Of a DNA stretch of 39,985 nucleotides, positions 15,325-23,427 are shown piece by piece. Origin of the DNA: Synergistaceae bacterium (GTDB taxonomy: Bacteria; Synergistota; Synergistia; Synergistales; Synergistaceae); assembly GCA_031269875.1 (NCBI GenBank), contig JAISYM010000138.1:1-39985 (forward strand). The letters are read 5' to 3'. The notes beneath the pieces are model-generated. The model did not search any database. It worked only from the letters and a program-made list of their open reading frames with translations, and was not told the DNA's origin. Made by a program: the position numbers and the translations under genes. Each line of letters opens with the position of its first letter. The first letter of the stretch is position 1.

Positions 15325-16485
15325 TCAAGCACCCGTCAAGGAGGGAGATGGTTCGAATACAATTCCAGCGAGAGGGCGGCCGGAAATTTTTTCTACCTTC
15401 TTCTGTATATCGGAGGCTTGTTTTATCCTCCGCGCGGCGGCGGCTAACGCGTCGCTCCCGGGGGCGAAGCGCGTCTCCATGCGGAGCATACGGTTTTTCA
15501 GCGTCGAGACGACCTCTCCGTCAGTGATCTTGTCAGACAGATAAAGGAGCTCCGCCTCGCTTACGAGCGGGTCTTTTACCATTTTTCCGGGCAGATCCTT
15601 ATGAGACGCGACAAGGTCGGCTATCTTAGGGTAACCTCTCTCGCGCAGCAGCCTCGCGCCTCGCGCCTCGTGATCCTTCCAGCCTTTCGCGATGTCGTGC
15701 AGCAGACAGGCTGAGCGCAGCAGCTTCCTGTCGATCTTGACACCGCTCGTCTCGAGCGCATCCGCAAGGCGGTCGGCGCAGTCCGCTACGACCCTCATGT
15801 GGCGAATCACCTTTTTCGGCGTCCCGGCAATCGAGAGAAGCTCCGCGCACTCGCCGTCGTCCGGTATTTTTTCACCGATGCAGTAGCGAAGGAGCGTCCT
15901 GTAATCATCCTGCGTGTCCATATCGAGCAGGACAGCCCGATCCGCTGTAGGAACGTCAAGGCTCTTCGTGCAGTCCGCAAGGAGACCGCCGAGACCGCCG
16001 GGACCGTTCCAAGCGAGTATCCGGTTCGTCATCTCGCGGCCTATGAGCGGCGGATGCCCTCTTTCGCCGGCGAAGGTGGGGTAGACTACTTCCGGAGCGC
16101 CGTACCCTTCGTTAAAGGCGTCAATTATGCTCCTGTACGTCGACCGCTTGACGAGCGGGACGTCCACGGGCATGAGAAAAAAGGCGTCCGTCTCGTCCTT
16201 CAGCGCCTTGACCCCGGTCAATACGCTGCTGTACATGCCAGACCTGTACGCCGGGTTAAATACCGTATCGCAATTGAGCCTCAGCGCCTCGAGGCGGACA
16301 GTTTCCTCATGCCCGCCCGTGACGACTGTAATGGATGATACTCCGGACGCCCTCATACGCGTCACTATGACTTCAAGCGCGCTGTCACGGGACATCGGCA
16401 GTAGAGCTTTGCACTCGCCCATCCGTTCGGCGAGGCCGGCGGCAAGAATCAATCCGGATATTTTGCAGCCATCGGGTTTTTTCAT
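15325..16485 (-). CDS. MobA/MocA-like nucleotidyltransferase fused to an HD domain
   Basis: A 386-residue fusion. The N-terminal 200 residues are an NTP_transf_3 nucleotidyltransferase with LILAAGLAERMGECKALLP, the nucleotide-binding loop, plus PVDVPLV for the metal. This class includes MobA and MocA, which add GMP or CMP to molybdopterin. From about residue 230 there is an HD phosphohydrolase domain, with HDIAKGWKDHE near 260. MocA-HD fusions are known in bacteria with molybdenum hydroxylases, where CMP-molybdopterin is likely made; the HD substrate is unknown. The gene follows a molybdopterin-binding protein gene by 9 bp and lies in line with modABC. A molybdenum role is therefore well supported, the exact nucleotide less so. 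Confidence 0.88.
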   Translation of the reverse strand: MKKPDGCKISGLILAAGLAERMGECKALLPMSRDSALEVIVTRMRASGVSSITVVTGGHEETVRLEALRLNCDTVFNPAYRSGMYSSVLTGVKALKDETDAFFLMPVDVPLVKRSTYRSIIDAFNEGYGAPEVVYPTFAGERGHPPLIGREMTNRILAWNGPGGLGGLLADCTKSLDVPTADRAVLLDMDTQDDYRTLLRYCIGEKIPDDGECAELLSIAGTPKKVIRHMRVVADCADRLADALETSGVKIDRKLLRSACLLHDIAKGWKDHEARGARLLRERGYPKIADLVASHKDLPGKMVKDPLVSEAELLYLSDKITDGEVVSTLKNRMLRMETRFAPGSDALAAAARRIKQASDIQKKVEKISGRPLAGIVFEPSPSLTGA

Positions 16486-16494
16486 ACTTGCGCG

Positions 16495-17529
16495 TTAACA
16501 GCCGGACGCGAACGAGCAAACCGGCCAGTGGCACGGTTCGCAATGCTCGCACAGCCCCCCGACTCCCCATTGCCTCACATGGGGCGATGGATCCTCCCCG
16601 GCGAAGACGAAGGGCAGCATCTTGTCGAGAGCGGTTCTGTCGTCGTGTACCACGCAGGCCGGCGAGCCAATTATCGCCGCGCCGCTGCCGTCGTTTCCAT
16701 CGGCCCAGGCAAGCATAAGCATCGCCCCCGGCAGTATCGGAACTCCCCTGAAGGCGATTTTCCGCGCTACCTTCGTTATCCCTCCCGGAGTGCGGTCATC
16801 CGCGTCGACGCTCATGCCGCCGGTGCAAACTATGAGTTGGGCGCCCTCCGCCAAAAAGGCGCTTATCGCGTCCGCGATCGCCTCAGAGTCGTCTGTGGTG
16901 AAACGCTGTCCCATCAAGGCGCCGCCGAAGGCGGAAATTTTCCGCCGAAACTTGCCGGAGAACGCGTCCTCTACGCGCCCCTCCGCCAGCTCTTTGCCGG
17001 TCGTAACCAAGCCGGCTCTGAGCGGTTTGAACGGTATCACGCCGATTGGGGATGCCGTGGCTACCGCGCGCTCGACCCTGTGGCGCTCCATAACGAGCGG
17101 CCTTATCCTGAAACCGGCTATCGGCTGTCCGCTCGAAACCTGTCTGTGAGGGGCAATCGTCGCAAGCACCCAGTCCGGATCCTCGTTGATCCTGTGAACG
17201 AACTGCGGGTCATAGGAGATAAGCCCGTCACAGTTCGACCTGATCGTTATTCGGCCCTCCTCCGGACTGCCCGCCGAACAATTTTTTCCCAAGAGGGCAC
17301 GGCATAAAGCCTCCGCCGCGTCATCCTCGTGCATTTCATCCGCGCCAAGCTCCAGGATAGAGAGGTTTTCTTTGCCCATTTCACGAAGGACGGGCAAATC
17401 CGCTTCGCTGATTATCTGGCCCTTTTTAAATCTGGCGCCTTTCGTGTGGTTCTTGGCGTCTATTCTCGTGAGGTCATGTGCCAGAGGCTTGCCGATCGCG
17501 TCCTCCAGCGTTATGGAAGTCATCTTCAT
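16495..17529 (-). CDS. MoeA/MogA-like molybdopterin-binding protein with cysteine-rich tail
   Basis: A 344-residue protein with a MoCF-type molybdopterin-binding fold; VTTGKELAEGRV around residue 170, the TTDDSEAIADA segment and CTGGMSVDADDRTPGG around 240 are the characteristic motifs. It lacks the full four-domain layout of classical MoeA. The last 18 residues hold five cysteines, C327, C330, C333, C338 and C344, in a CxxCxxCx4Cx5C pattern, which could bind an iron-sulfur cluster or zinc. ATG 17529 overlaps the stop codon of the Fur-family gene by four bases. Its place beside modABC and a MobA-HD gene suggests insertion or delivery of cofactor to a molybdenum enzyme; the function is inferred. 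Confidence 0.86.
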   Translation of the reverse strand: MKMTSITLEDAIGKPLAHDLTRIDAKNHTKGARFKKGQIISEADLPVLREMGKENLSILELGADEMHEDDAAEALCRALLGKNCSAGSPEEGRITIRSNCDGLISYDPQFVHRINEDPDWVLATIAPHRQVSSGQPIAGFRIRPLVMERHRVERAVATASPIGVIPFKPLRAGLVTTGKELAEGRVEDAFSGKFRRKISAFGGALMGQRFTTDDSEAIADAISAFLAEGAQLIVCTGGMSVDADDRTPGGITKVARKIAFRGVPILPGAMLMLAWADGNDGSGAAIIGSPACVVHDDRTALDKMLPFVFAGEDPSPHVRQWGVGGLCEHCEPCHWPVCSFASGC

Positions 17530-18011
17530 CGCGAGCTTTCATCTCCAATTCTTGGGGCGCGCGCCGGGCATTTTGCCTTTGCGGCGCACTCTTGGCAGAA
17601 CCCATAGGCTACGAATTGCTTCCCATTTACGATGTTCCCCTCCGTCACGTCCACTCTGGGCAGGTTTTGATCGAGGAGGCAGATCATTTTGCCGCATGAC
17701 GTGCAGAGGAAATGCGGGTGATTGCCTGGGCACCCTGACGAGTCAGGATTGTGTGCGCAAAAGTGCCACATGCCATCTAATCCCTGAACCTGGTGCGCTA
17801 TGCCTGATTCCACAAATGAAGCGAGCGTCCTGTAGATGGTAACGCGGTCGAGCGTGGGTAGCGCCGACTGGACATCCGAGTGGGACACGGGCTGGCCGGT
17901 CTTTAAAAGGTAACCCAGCACTTCCAGCCGTATCGGCGTGATTTTGATGCCGGCCCGCCGCAACAGGGCCCTTAAGGCGTCTCCGTGATTTTCATTTCGC
18001 GTCTTGACCAA
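17526..18011 (-). CDS. Fur-family metal-responsive regulator
   Basis: A 161-residue Fur-superfamily repressor. The winged helix includes LDRVTIYRTLASFVESGI (about residues 50-70). The metal/dimer domain has HPHFLCTSCGKM and a C-terminal CQEC, giving two CxxC pairs for structural zinc, with H residues in the HNPDSS...NHPH region for regulatory metal. The start is TTG 18011, with GGAGGGG six bases upstream. A TATAAT on the minus strand at 18054-18059 could be its -10. It couples by ATGA overlap to the molybdopterin-binding gene, unusual for a Fur protein, so it may sense metal for that pathway. Whether it is Fur, Zur or another subtype is not decided. Confidence 0.9.
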   Translation of the reverse strand: MVKTRNENHGDALRALLRRAGIKITPIRLEVLGYLLKTGQPVSHSDVQSALPTLDRVTIYRTLASFVESGIAHQVQGLDGMWHFCAHNPDSSGCPGNHPHFLCTSCGKMICLLDQNLPRVDVTEGNIVNGKQFVAYGFCQECAAKAKCPARAPRIGDESSR

Positions 18012-18109
18012 TTCAATCCCCTCCGATTGAAAAAGGCTGACTTGCTTGGGGAAATTATATTGCTAACAGGTCACATCGTATCACATTACGCCGAGTTGGG
18101 AAGTCCGAT

Positions 18110-19222
18110 TTATCGCTGATGGCCTAAAGCGCGCAGCGGCATAATATCACACGGCTTTATCACCGCTTCTACAATATTACCCTCCTCCGCCGCGCCAATC
18201 GCTCCTTTCGGAAGCTCCGCCCTTATGCGCGAGAAATCGAGCTCGGGATCGGAGCCGAGCGGACAAACGTTCACGATCGTCGAAAAGACGTCCTCGATTA
18301 CCCGGAGTACCCGGCAGGGAAACTTATTTACCCGGTTTGCCGCGTTTTCCCACCCGCAAGCGGGCTCTTTTTCAGATATTATGGAGACGTAGTGCGCCCT
18401 CACGCCAATATGGGATATGTCGTGCCCGACAGGTTTTGCGCATTCGAGGTCGACGTTCCAGTCGGCGGCCCGTACCCTGCCGTCCGTTAAACGCTGGACA
18501 CGTGAATAGTTTTTGCAGCCCGACAAAAGCGCCGAAGCCAGCGTTTCGGGGGATTCGAAGAGTTCGCGCGTAGGGCGGACCTTCTCGAACAGCCCCCTGT
18601 CTATCACGCATACGCGATCGCACAACCGCTGAACCTCGTCTCTATTGTGAGATACGTAAAGCGCGTCGCCAGGAAAGCCGTCGAGCGTCCTCGCAAGCTC
18701 GTCCTCCAACTGCCAGCGGAGGTATGAGTCGAGAGCGGACAGCGGTTCGTCGAGCATTATCAGGGATGGATCGCTTGCCATGATGCGCGCTATGGCGACG
18801 CGCTGCTGCTGTCCGCCCGAGAGCTGCGCCGGGTAGTGGTTTTCGAGCCCTTCGATGTAGTATTTTTTAGCGAGGGAGATGAATTTCTCGCGCCGATTTC
18901 TCCCGCCGCCCCGTTTTGAAAGCACAGCCATGATGTTGCCCTCTACGGTCATGTTCGGAAAGAGCGCGTAGTTTTGGAACAGCAGCCCCACGCGGCGCTT
19001 CTGCGGCGAGAGGTTCACCCCCTTGCGCGAGTCGAAGAGCGTCACGCCGTTTGAGACGATCAGTCCCTCGTCGGGCTTCGTGATCCCGGCTATACAGCGG
19101 AGCGTCACGCTTTTGCCGCATCCAGACGCCCCAAGGAGCGCCATCGTCTCGTTCTGGGCTTCGAACTCGGCTTCCAGGGTGAAATCCGCGTATGACTTTT
19201 TAATCTTTACGTATAAGGACAT
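18110..19222 (-). CDS. modC: Molybdate ABC transporter ATP-binding protein ModC
   Basis: ATPase component of 370 residues on the inner face of the membrane. Walker A is GASGCGKS near residue 31, the signature is LSGGQQQRVAIAR near 135, Walker B is LIMLDEP, and the switch histidine is in YVSHNRDEV. The C-terminal 130 residues (beginning about GHDISHIGVRAHYVSI) are a regulatory beta domain as in MalK/ModC-type ATPases; a clear Mop repeat is not evident. It follows modB after 9 bp. Binding-protein and permease neighbours together make molybdate or tungstate the likely substrate; sulfate is less likely. Confidence 0.9.
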   Translation of the reverse strand: MSLYVKIKKSYADFTLEAEFEAQNETMALLGASGCGKSVTLRCIAGITKPDEGLIVSNGVTLFDSRKGVNLSPQKRRVGLLFQNYALFPNMTVEGNIMAVLSKRGGGRNRREKFISLAKKYYIEGLENHYPAQLSGGQQQRVAIARIMASDPSLIMLDEPLSALDSYLRWQLEDELARTLDGFPGDALYVSHNRDEVQRLCDRVCVIDRGLFEKVRPTRELFESPETLASALLSGCKNYSRVQRLTDGRVRAADWNVDLECAKPVGHDISHIGVRAHYVSIISEKEPACGWENAANRVNKFPCRVLRVIEDVFSTIVNVCPLGSDPELDFSRIRAELPKGAIGAAEEGNIVEAVIKPCDIMPLRALGHQR

Positions 19223-19231
19223 GAGACTGGA

Positions 19232-19927
19232 TTACTTATCCGCCTGTTGGACGCGCGCGGCGCCTTTGGGCTTGTCGTATCTGTTTTCGAGCATGTTGAC
19301 CGTCATCATTACCAAAAACGAGATAGTCAGGTTGATGCCGACCCATTTGTAAGCGAGCGAGTCGTTTCCCTCGCGCCAGAGCTGATAGACCGCCGTCGAA
19401 ATAGTAGCGGTCCGCCCCGGAATATAGCCTGTGACCATTGCCGTCGCGCCGAACTCGCCCAAAGCGCGCGCGAAGGCCAGCACAGTGCCGGCGAGGATTC
19501 CCTGTTTGCAGTTTGGGATCATTATCCTCCAGAATATAAAAGTCCCGGAGAGCCCGAGCGTCTGCCCGGAGTAAAGAAGGGTCCTGTCGAACGCCTCGAA
19601 AGCGCCTCTGACCGTTCGATACATCAGCGGAAAGGTGACTATCGTGGTCGCGAATATCGCCGAATACCACGTCATGGTCATCCTGACGCCCCAAAACTTC
19701 AGCGCTGCGGAGCCGACAGGCCCGTATGGACCTATCGTCTTCAGCAGGAAAAAACCGACGACCGTAGGGGGAAGCACCATCGGGAGCGTCAGTACGCAGT
19801 CGAGCGCCCCCTTGACGGCTTTTGGGGCGCGGGCAATATAGTAAGCAGCGCATATTCCGGTGAAAAACGTGATAAACGTCGATATGGACGCGACGCGGAG
19901 TGAATTATAGAGCGGGAACAGATCCAT
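19232..19927 (-). CDS. modB: Molybdate ABC transporter permease ModB
   Basis: Inner-membrane permease of 231 residues with five to six hydrophobic spans. The EAA-type loop, with ALGEFGATAMVTGYIPG near residue 160, is the hallmark of the ModB/CysTW class and contacts ModC. LPMVLPPTVVGFFLL near residue 50 is also typical. The start ATG 19927 has no good Shine-Dalgarno sequence. A GC-rich hairpin lies 17 bp upstream in the modA-modB gap, which may lower its expression relative to the binding protein. It is followed by modC at 9 bp. Confidence 0.92.
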   Translation of the reverse strand: MDLFPLYNSLRVASISTFITFFTGICAAYYIARAPKAVKGALDCVLTLPMVLPPTVVGFFLLKTIGPYGPVGSAALKFWGVRMTMTWYSAIFATTIVTFPLMYRTVRGAFEAFDRTLLYSGQTLGLSGTFIFWRIMIPNCKQGILAGTVLAFARALGEFGATAMVTGYIPGRTATISTAVYQLWREGNDSLAYKWVGINLTISFLVMMTVNMLENRYDKPKGAARVQQADK

Positions 19928-19943
19928 GATTCATTGAAAAGCG

Positions 19944-19975
19944 GCGGGGGCGGGAAATAAGACCGAAGCCCCCGC
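19944..19975 (-). terminator. Intra-operon hairpin between modA and modB
   Basis: GCGGGGGC and GCCCCCGC form an 8-bp GC stem with a 16-base loop. On the minus strand it is followed by CGCTTTTC, a weak T-run. It lies just after the modA stop codon and probably acts as a leaky terminator or a 3' stabiliser of modA mRNA. Confidence 0.55.
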
Positions 19976-19987
19976 GCGCGGCATCAT

Positions 19988-20815
19988 TTAGAGAGCGGCG
20001 AATCCGATTCGCTTGAAGACGTTCTTGCTCGCGTCGCTCTTCAGGAACTCTACGAACGCCTTCGCGGCAGTCTCGTCCTTCGTCCGTTTCAGTATCGCGG
20101 CCGGATATGTAATCGGCGCGTGGCTGCCCGCTGGGGCGTCGGCCACTATGTCCACGCCCTTCGAAGTTGCCGCGTCGGTGCTGTAAACGACGCCGCAATC
20201 GACAGCTCCTGCCTCGACCTGGGTCAAGACCTCTTTAACGTTGCTGGCAAAGCTGATCTTCTTCTGCGCGTTAAGCTGATCCCATAGATTGAGTTTCTTG
20301 TAAATTTCTTCCGAGTACTGCCCGACCGGAACGTCCGAGTTTCCGAGCGCGATCAGCGAAACCTTGTCCGTCGCAGCGTCGGCGAAGTCCTTGATCTCCT
20401 TTGGATTCCTGCCCTTGGGGACTATCAGGACAACCCGGTTCGAGACGATGTTGAAGCGAGTTCCGGGCAGAACGAAGTCGAGCTTTTCCGTGTTTACCTT
20501 GGGATCCGCCGTGATGTCGATCTGGTTCATCTGCCTCTGTCCCGCCGAGATGAAGATGTCGCAGTCCGCGCCCTCCTGAATTTGCGTCTTGAGAGTGCCG
20601 CTGGAGTCGAAATTGCAGACGATTTCAACGTCAGGCGCAACGGTCTTGTAGAGTCCCACGATCTCGTTCAGGGATTCTGTCATCGAAGCGGCCGCGAAAA
20701 CCGTGACGCTCTTGGACGCCGCGAATGAACCAACCGGCAGAACCGACAGCACCGCAAACGCAAGCGCCGCGGTAAACGCGACGCGTTTGAAAATAGATGA
20801 ACCTCTGACTTTCAT
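19988..20815 (-). CDS. modA: Molybdate-binding periplasmic protein ModA
   Basis: Substrate-binding protein of 275 residues. A Sec signal peptide covers about 1-32 (ALAFAVLSVLPVGSFA core). The mature start, KSVTVFAAASMTESLNEI, is the classic ModA motif, in which an AAAS(M/L) serine binds the oxyanion. Other typical segments are FDSSGTLKTQI and GAVDCGVVYSTDA. It resides in the periplasm, or is tethered there; no lipobox cysteine is seen. ATG 20815 follows GGGGGAGG. A near-consensus promoter lies 48 bp upstream. It heads the modABC operon, with a hairpin before modB. Confidence 0.95.
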   Translation of the reverse strand: MKVRGSSIFKRVAFTAALAFAVLSVLPVGSFAASKSVTVFAAASMTESLNEIVGLYKTVAPDVEIVCNFDSSGTLKTQIQEGADCDIFISAGQRQMNQIDITADPKVNTEKLDFVLPGTRFNIVSNRVVLIVPKGRNPKEIKDFADAATDKVSLIALGNSDVPVGQYSEEIYKKLNLWDQLNAQKKISFASNVKEVLTQVEAGAVDCGVVYSTDAATSKGVDIVADAPAGSHAPITYPAAILKRTKDETAAKAFVEFLKSDASKNVFKRIGFAAL

Positions 20816-20862
20816 AAATCATACCTCCCCCAAAATTGTGCAACTCAATAACAATAATGGGA

Positions 20863-20891
20863 ATTATAATGACCTCTCGGGATTAAAGCAA
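20863..20891 (-). promoter_or_regulatory. Sigma-70 promoter of modABC
   Basis: On the minus strand, TTGCTT (20886-20891) and a perfect TATAAT (20863-20868) are spaced by 17 bases, and the start point would be near 20856, about 40 nt before modA. No Moco riboswitch-like structure or classical ModE box is apparent in this short leader. Confidence 0.75.
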
Positions 20892-20954
20892 TAGCGTCCG
20901 TGCGAACTTGAGCGGCGTAATGAGGTTGGTATTTGGGTTGTTTTTGATGTGACT

Positions 20955-21026
20955 TGAAGGTCGTTCGAAAACCGTTTTAGCGCTTCACCCTTCAGGTATC
21001 TAACAATAAATCAGCTTTTCCTTAAA
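20955..21026 (-). repeat. Dispersed hairpin element, copy D
   Basis: On the minus strand the core AAGGAAAAGCTGATTTATTG is followed by TTAGA and GAAGGGTGAAG, as in copies A and B. The distal arm, CTAAAACGGTTTTCG, has diverged. It lies in the 217-bp gap between the CPBP protease stop and the modA promoter, abutting the protease stop codon. Confidence 0.6.
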
Positions 21027-21032
21027 TTGGTG

Positions 21033-21605
21033 TTACCAGACGTGAGGCAGACGCTCGATTATCCACGCCATAGACGGCCAGCTCAGCGGCGCGAACCATA
21101 CCGCCCAAATATTCGAGACGGCGTGGAAGATCGTCGAGGTTGAGATGTTCCCGTGCCTCTCCCTGAGCAAACCCATCACGCAGCCGGGGAAGAATACGGC
21201 GAACAAAAAAATGGTATCCGCTACGAAAACATGCGACAGCGCAAACAATCCACTGGACAGCATTATAGCCCAGAACGCTCCCCAGCGCTTTTTAAAGAGC
21301 GGCAGGAGCCAACCGCGGTAAAAGATTTCCTCGATGATAGCGGCCGACGTTCCGGCAGCCATCAGATTGAGCGATCTCCATAGCGTGCTGTGTCTGGGGA
21401 GGGACTCGAAGGGCCAGTTGACGGAGATGAAAGTGAGCGGGAGCAACACAACCGCCGTAACGACCAGCAGCTCCACGAGGCTCTTTTTCTCTAGTTTCCA
21501 AGAAATTCCGTAATCTCCAGGCGCTTCCTTCCTGAGGCGGCACCACAGAAAGGGCGCTCCCATCAGCGCGACCCCGGCGATAGTCGGTATAACGTAGCCC
21601 GTCAT
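21033..21605 (-). CDS. CPBP-family intramembrane metalloprotease
   Basis: Membrane protein of the CAAX protease and bacteriocin-processing (CPBP/Abi, Rce1-like) family, 190 residues, with six or so hydrophobic spans. The family motifs are seen: EEIFYRGW with the glutamate pair and arginine, then ALSHVF with a catalytic histidine, and a late FHAVSN. These residues form an intramembrane zinc or water-activating site. I use ATG 21605, which overlaps the stop of the PerR-like gene as ATGA; a GTG at 21626 would overlap more and is less likely. Substrates of bacterial members are mostly unknown. Coupling to a peroxide-type regulator suggests expression in stress. Confidence 0.87.
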   Translation of the reverse strand: MTGYVIPTIAGVALMGAPFLWCRLRKEAPGDYGISWKLEKKSLVELLVVTAVVLLPLTFISVNWPFESLPRHSTLWRSLNLMAAGTSAAIIEEIFYRGWLLPLFKKRWGAFWAIMLSSGLFALSHVFVADTIFLFAVFFPGCVMGLLRERHGNISTSTIFHAVSNIWAVWFAPLSWPSMAWIIERLPHVW

Positions 21606-22021
21606 AAATTCCCGCAATTCGAACACAATCCGTAGTGAAACACCTCCGTGCTATCAATAGAGAAAATACCATCCTCGGGTTTCAATTGGATCCGCATCTC
21701 ATGGTCGGAGCGCATGTCTATTATCCTTTTGCACTTGGTACACATAAAATGTGCGTGCGGGTTTGTGTCGGGGTCAAAAAAAACCCTTTTTTCATCAATG
21801 GACAGAATACGGATCATCGACACTTGCGCCAGCAGATGCGCCGTGCTGTAGACCGTCGCGATCGAGAGCGTGGGATAGAGAGGTTTGAGTTCCGAAAAAA
21901 TCATCTCAGCCGACGGATGATCGCGCCTGTTTTCGAGAGACGCCATTATCGCTATTCTTTGGGCCGTCAACTTGGCCCCCCGGTCTTGAAGGTGTTTCAT
22001 CCCCTCTTCAAGTTTCAACAT
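21602..22021 (-). CDS. Fur-superfamily regulator, PerR-like
   Basis: A 139-residue Fur-superfamily repressor. The winged helix contains PTLSIATVYSTAHLLAQ, a variant of the usual TVYRTL helix with serine in place of arginine. The metal domain has HAHFMCTKC and a final LCSNCGN, giving two CxxC pairs for structural zinc. Histidine and aspartate residues in the FDPDTNPHAHF stretch fit a PerR-type iron/manganese site. Start is ATG 22021, six bases after AGGGGGGT; an in-frame TTG at 22027 is adjacent to that site and unlikely. It is 45 bp downstream of frr. PerR versus another subtype is inferred. Confidence 0.87.
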   Translation of the reverse strand: MLKLEEGMKHLQDRGAKLTAQRIAIMASLENRRDHPSAEMIFSELKPLYPTLSIATVYSTAHLLAQVSMIRILSIDEKRVFFDPDTNPHAHFMCTKCKRIIDMRSDHEMRIQLKPEDGIFSIDSTEVFHYGLCSNCGNL

Positions 22022-22066
22022 ATCCAAACCCCCCTGTATAACACATCCATTATATATCGGGTCAAC

Positions 22067-22624
22067 CTAGTCGTCCATTATCTCCCTTTCTTTTTCGGCA
22101 AGGACGGCGTCGATTTTCTTTATCGCCTCGTCCGTCAAATCCTGAACTTCCTTCTGATATTTCTTCAGGTCGTCCTCGCTGATTTTCGAGTCCTTCTCCA
22201 TCTTTTTCAGGTTATCGACTATCTCCCTGCGGATGTTGCGGGTGGCGACGCGCGATTCTTCCGCGTATTTGTTCACGAGTTTCGTGAGTTCCGTGCGCCG
22301 CTCCCTCGTAAGCTCGGGAAGTGTGAGCCTGATGGTCTCCCCGTCAGGATGCGGGTTGATGCCGAGCGGGGAAGCCTGTATCGCCTTTTCCACCGCTTTC
22401 ATAGCGCCTTTGTCCCACACGGTTATGATGATCTGCCTGGGTTCCGGGATGTTTACCGTACCGAGCTGCTTCAGCGGGATGACCGTCCCGAAATAGTCTA
22501 CCTTGATGTCCTCGACGAGAGCCGGGTGGGCTCGCCCAGTCCTGACTCCAGCGTAAGTTCCCCTAAGATGTTCAAGTGCTTTAGCCGCGCGTGTTTTTAG
22601 ATCCTTGATCAACGTACCTGGCAT
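22067..22624 (-). CDS. frr: Ribosome recycling factor
   Basis: Splits the post-termination ribosome together with EF-G. The protein is 185 residues, exactly the usual length. Motifs: LRGTYAGVRTGRAHPALVEDI and the tail, with two long helices of the three-helix bundle, and GINPHPDGETIRLTLPELTRE in the tip domain. ATG 22624 has AAGGAG eight bases upstream; an in-frame GTG at 22633 touches that site and is rejected. It follows pyrH in the conserved rpsB-tsf-pyrH-frr order. Confidence 0.97.
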   Translation of the reverse strand: MPGTLIKDLKTRAAKALEHLRGTYAGVRTGRAHPALVEDIKVDYFGTVIPLKQLGTVNIPEPRQIIITVWDKGAMKAVEKAIQASPLGINPHPDGETIRLTLPELTRERRTELTKLVNKYAEESRVATRNIRREIVDNLKKMEKDSKISEDDLKKYQKEVQDLTDEAIKKIDAVLAEKEREIMDD

Positions 22625-22676
22625 TCGAACCACTCCTTGTCGAAATTAATGTTAGATTCTTCCGCTCGCGGCGCGG

Positions 22677-23393
22677 TCAATCCGATACAGTCGAGCCTAT
22701 TTCGGCGCCATCCACAAGAAGCTTCTTGAGGCTGCCGGCCTCGAGCATGTTAAAGACCACTATCGGCATCTTATTCTCCATGCACAGCGAAAACGCCGCC
22801 GCGTCCATGACCCCAAGCTGCATCTGCAGAGCTTCCATGTAGCTGACACTTGGCAAGCGCTCCGCGTCAGGGAACAACTTCGGATCCTTTCTATATATAC
22901 CATTTACTTTTGTCGCTTTCAATAGGCAATCTGCTTTAATTTCAGACGCGCGCAGCGCGGCGGCCGTGTCCGTCGAAAAATACGGCGAACCGACACCGGC
23001 CGCGAAGATTACAATCCTGCCCTTTTCAAGATGACGGAGGGCGCGCCGCCTGATAAAGGGTTCCGCTATCGTGCGCGACTCTATTGCCGTCTGAACCCTC
23101 GTAGGCATTCCGATGCGCTCTAATGCGTCCTGGAGGGCCAGCGCGTTTATGACGGTGGCAAGCATTCCCATATTATCCGCCTGCACCCTGTCCATTCCCT
23201 GATCTACAGCCTGTGCGCCGCGTATGAAGTTGCCGCCGCCGACCACCATCGCTATCTCTATCTCGGCTTGCGCTACGGAAGCTATTTCGGCGCATATCGA
23301 GTTAATTGCCGCGTACCCCAGCCCGAAGCGTTCATTTCCCGCGAGGATCTCGCCTGAAAGTTTCAGCAGAACGCGTTTATACTTACGAGTCAT
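22677..23393 (-). CDS. pyrH: UMP kinase
   Basis: Phosphorylates UMP to UDP with ATP, in the cytoplasm; bacterial type, an amino-acid-kinase fold hexamer. YKRVLLKLSGEIL is the phosphate-binding N-terminus. MVVGGGNFIRGAQ binds nucleotide, MGMLATVINALALQDALE and TQTAIESR-like segments (here VQTAIESRTIAEP) shape the active site, and FSTDTAAALRA is the ATP-side motif. ATG 23393, with GGGAGG eight bases upstream, gives the usual 238 residues; ATG 23423 would add ten. A strong terminator separates it from tsf upstream. Confidence 0.97.
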   Translation of the reverse strand: MTRKYKRVLLKLSGEILAGNERFGLGYAAINSICAEIASVAQAEIEIAMVVGGGNFIRGAQAVDQGMDRVQADNMGMLATVINALALQDALERIGMPTRVQTAIESRTIAEPFIRRRALRHLEKGRIVIFAAGVGSPYFSTDTAAALRASEIKADCLLKATKVNGIYRKDPKLFPDAERLPSVSYMEALQMQLGVMDAAAFSLCMENKMPIVVFNMLEAGSLKKLLVDGAEIGSTVSD

Positions 23394-23427
23394 TTTACTG
23401 TCCTCCCGTACATTGCCATACAAGCAT

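Noticed and set aside
19247-19903. Plus-strand frame opposite modB
   Set aside because: Highly basic shadow of a membrane protein gene.
20816-20862. Molybdenum cofactor riboswitch before modA
   Set aside because: The leader is only about 40 nt, too short for the known Moco RNA motif.
21635-22600. Plus-strand frame of 321 codons opposite the PerR-like gene and frr
   Set aside because: Both minus-strand genes are certain from motifs; the plus frame has none.
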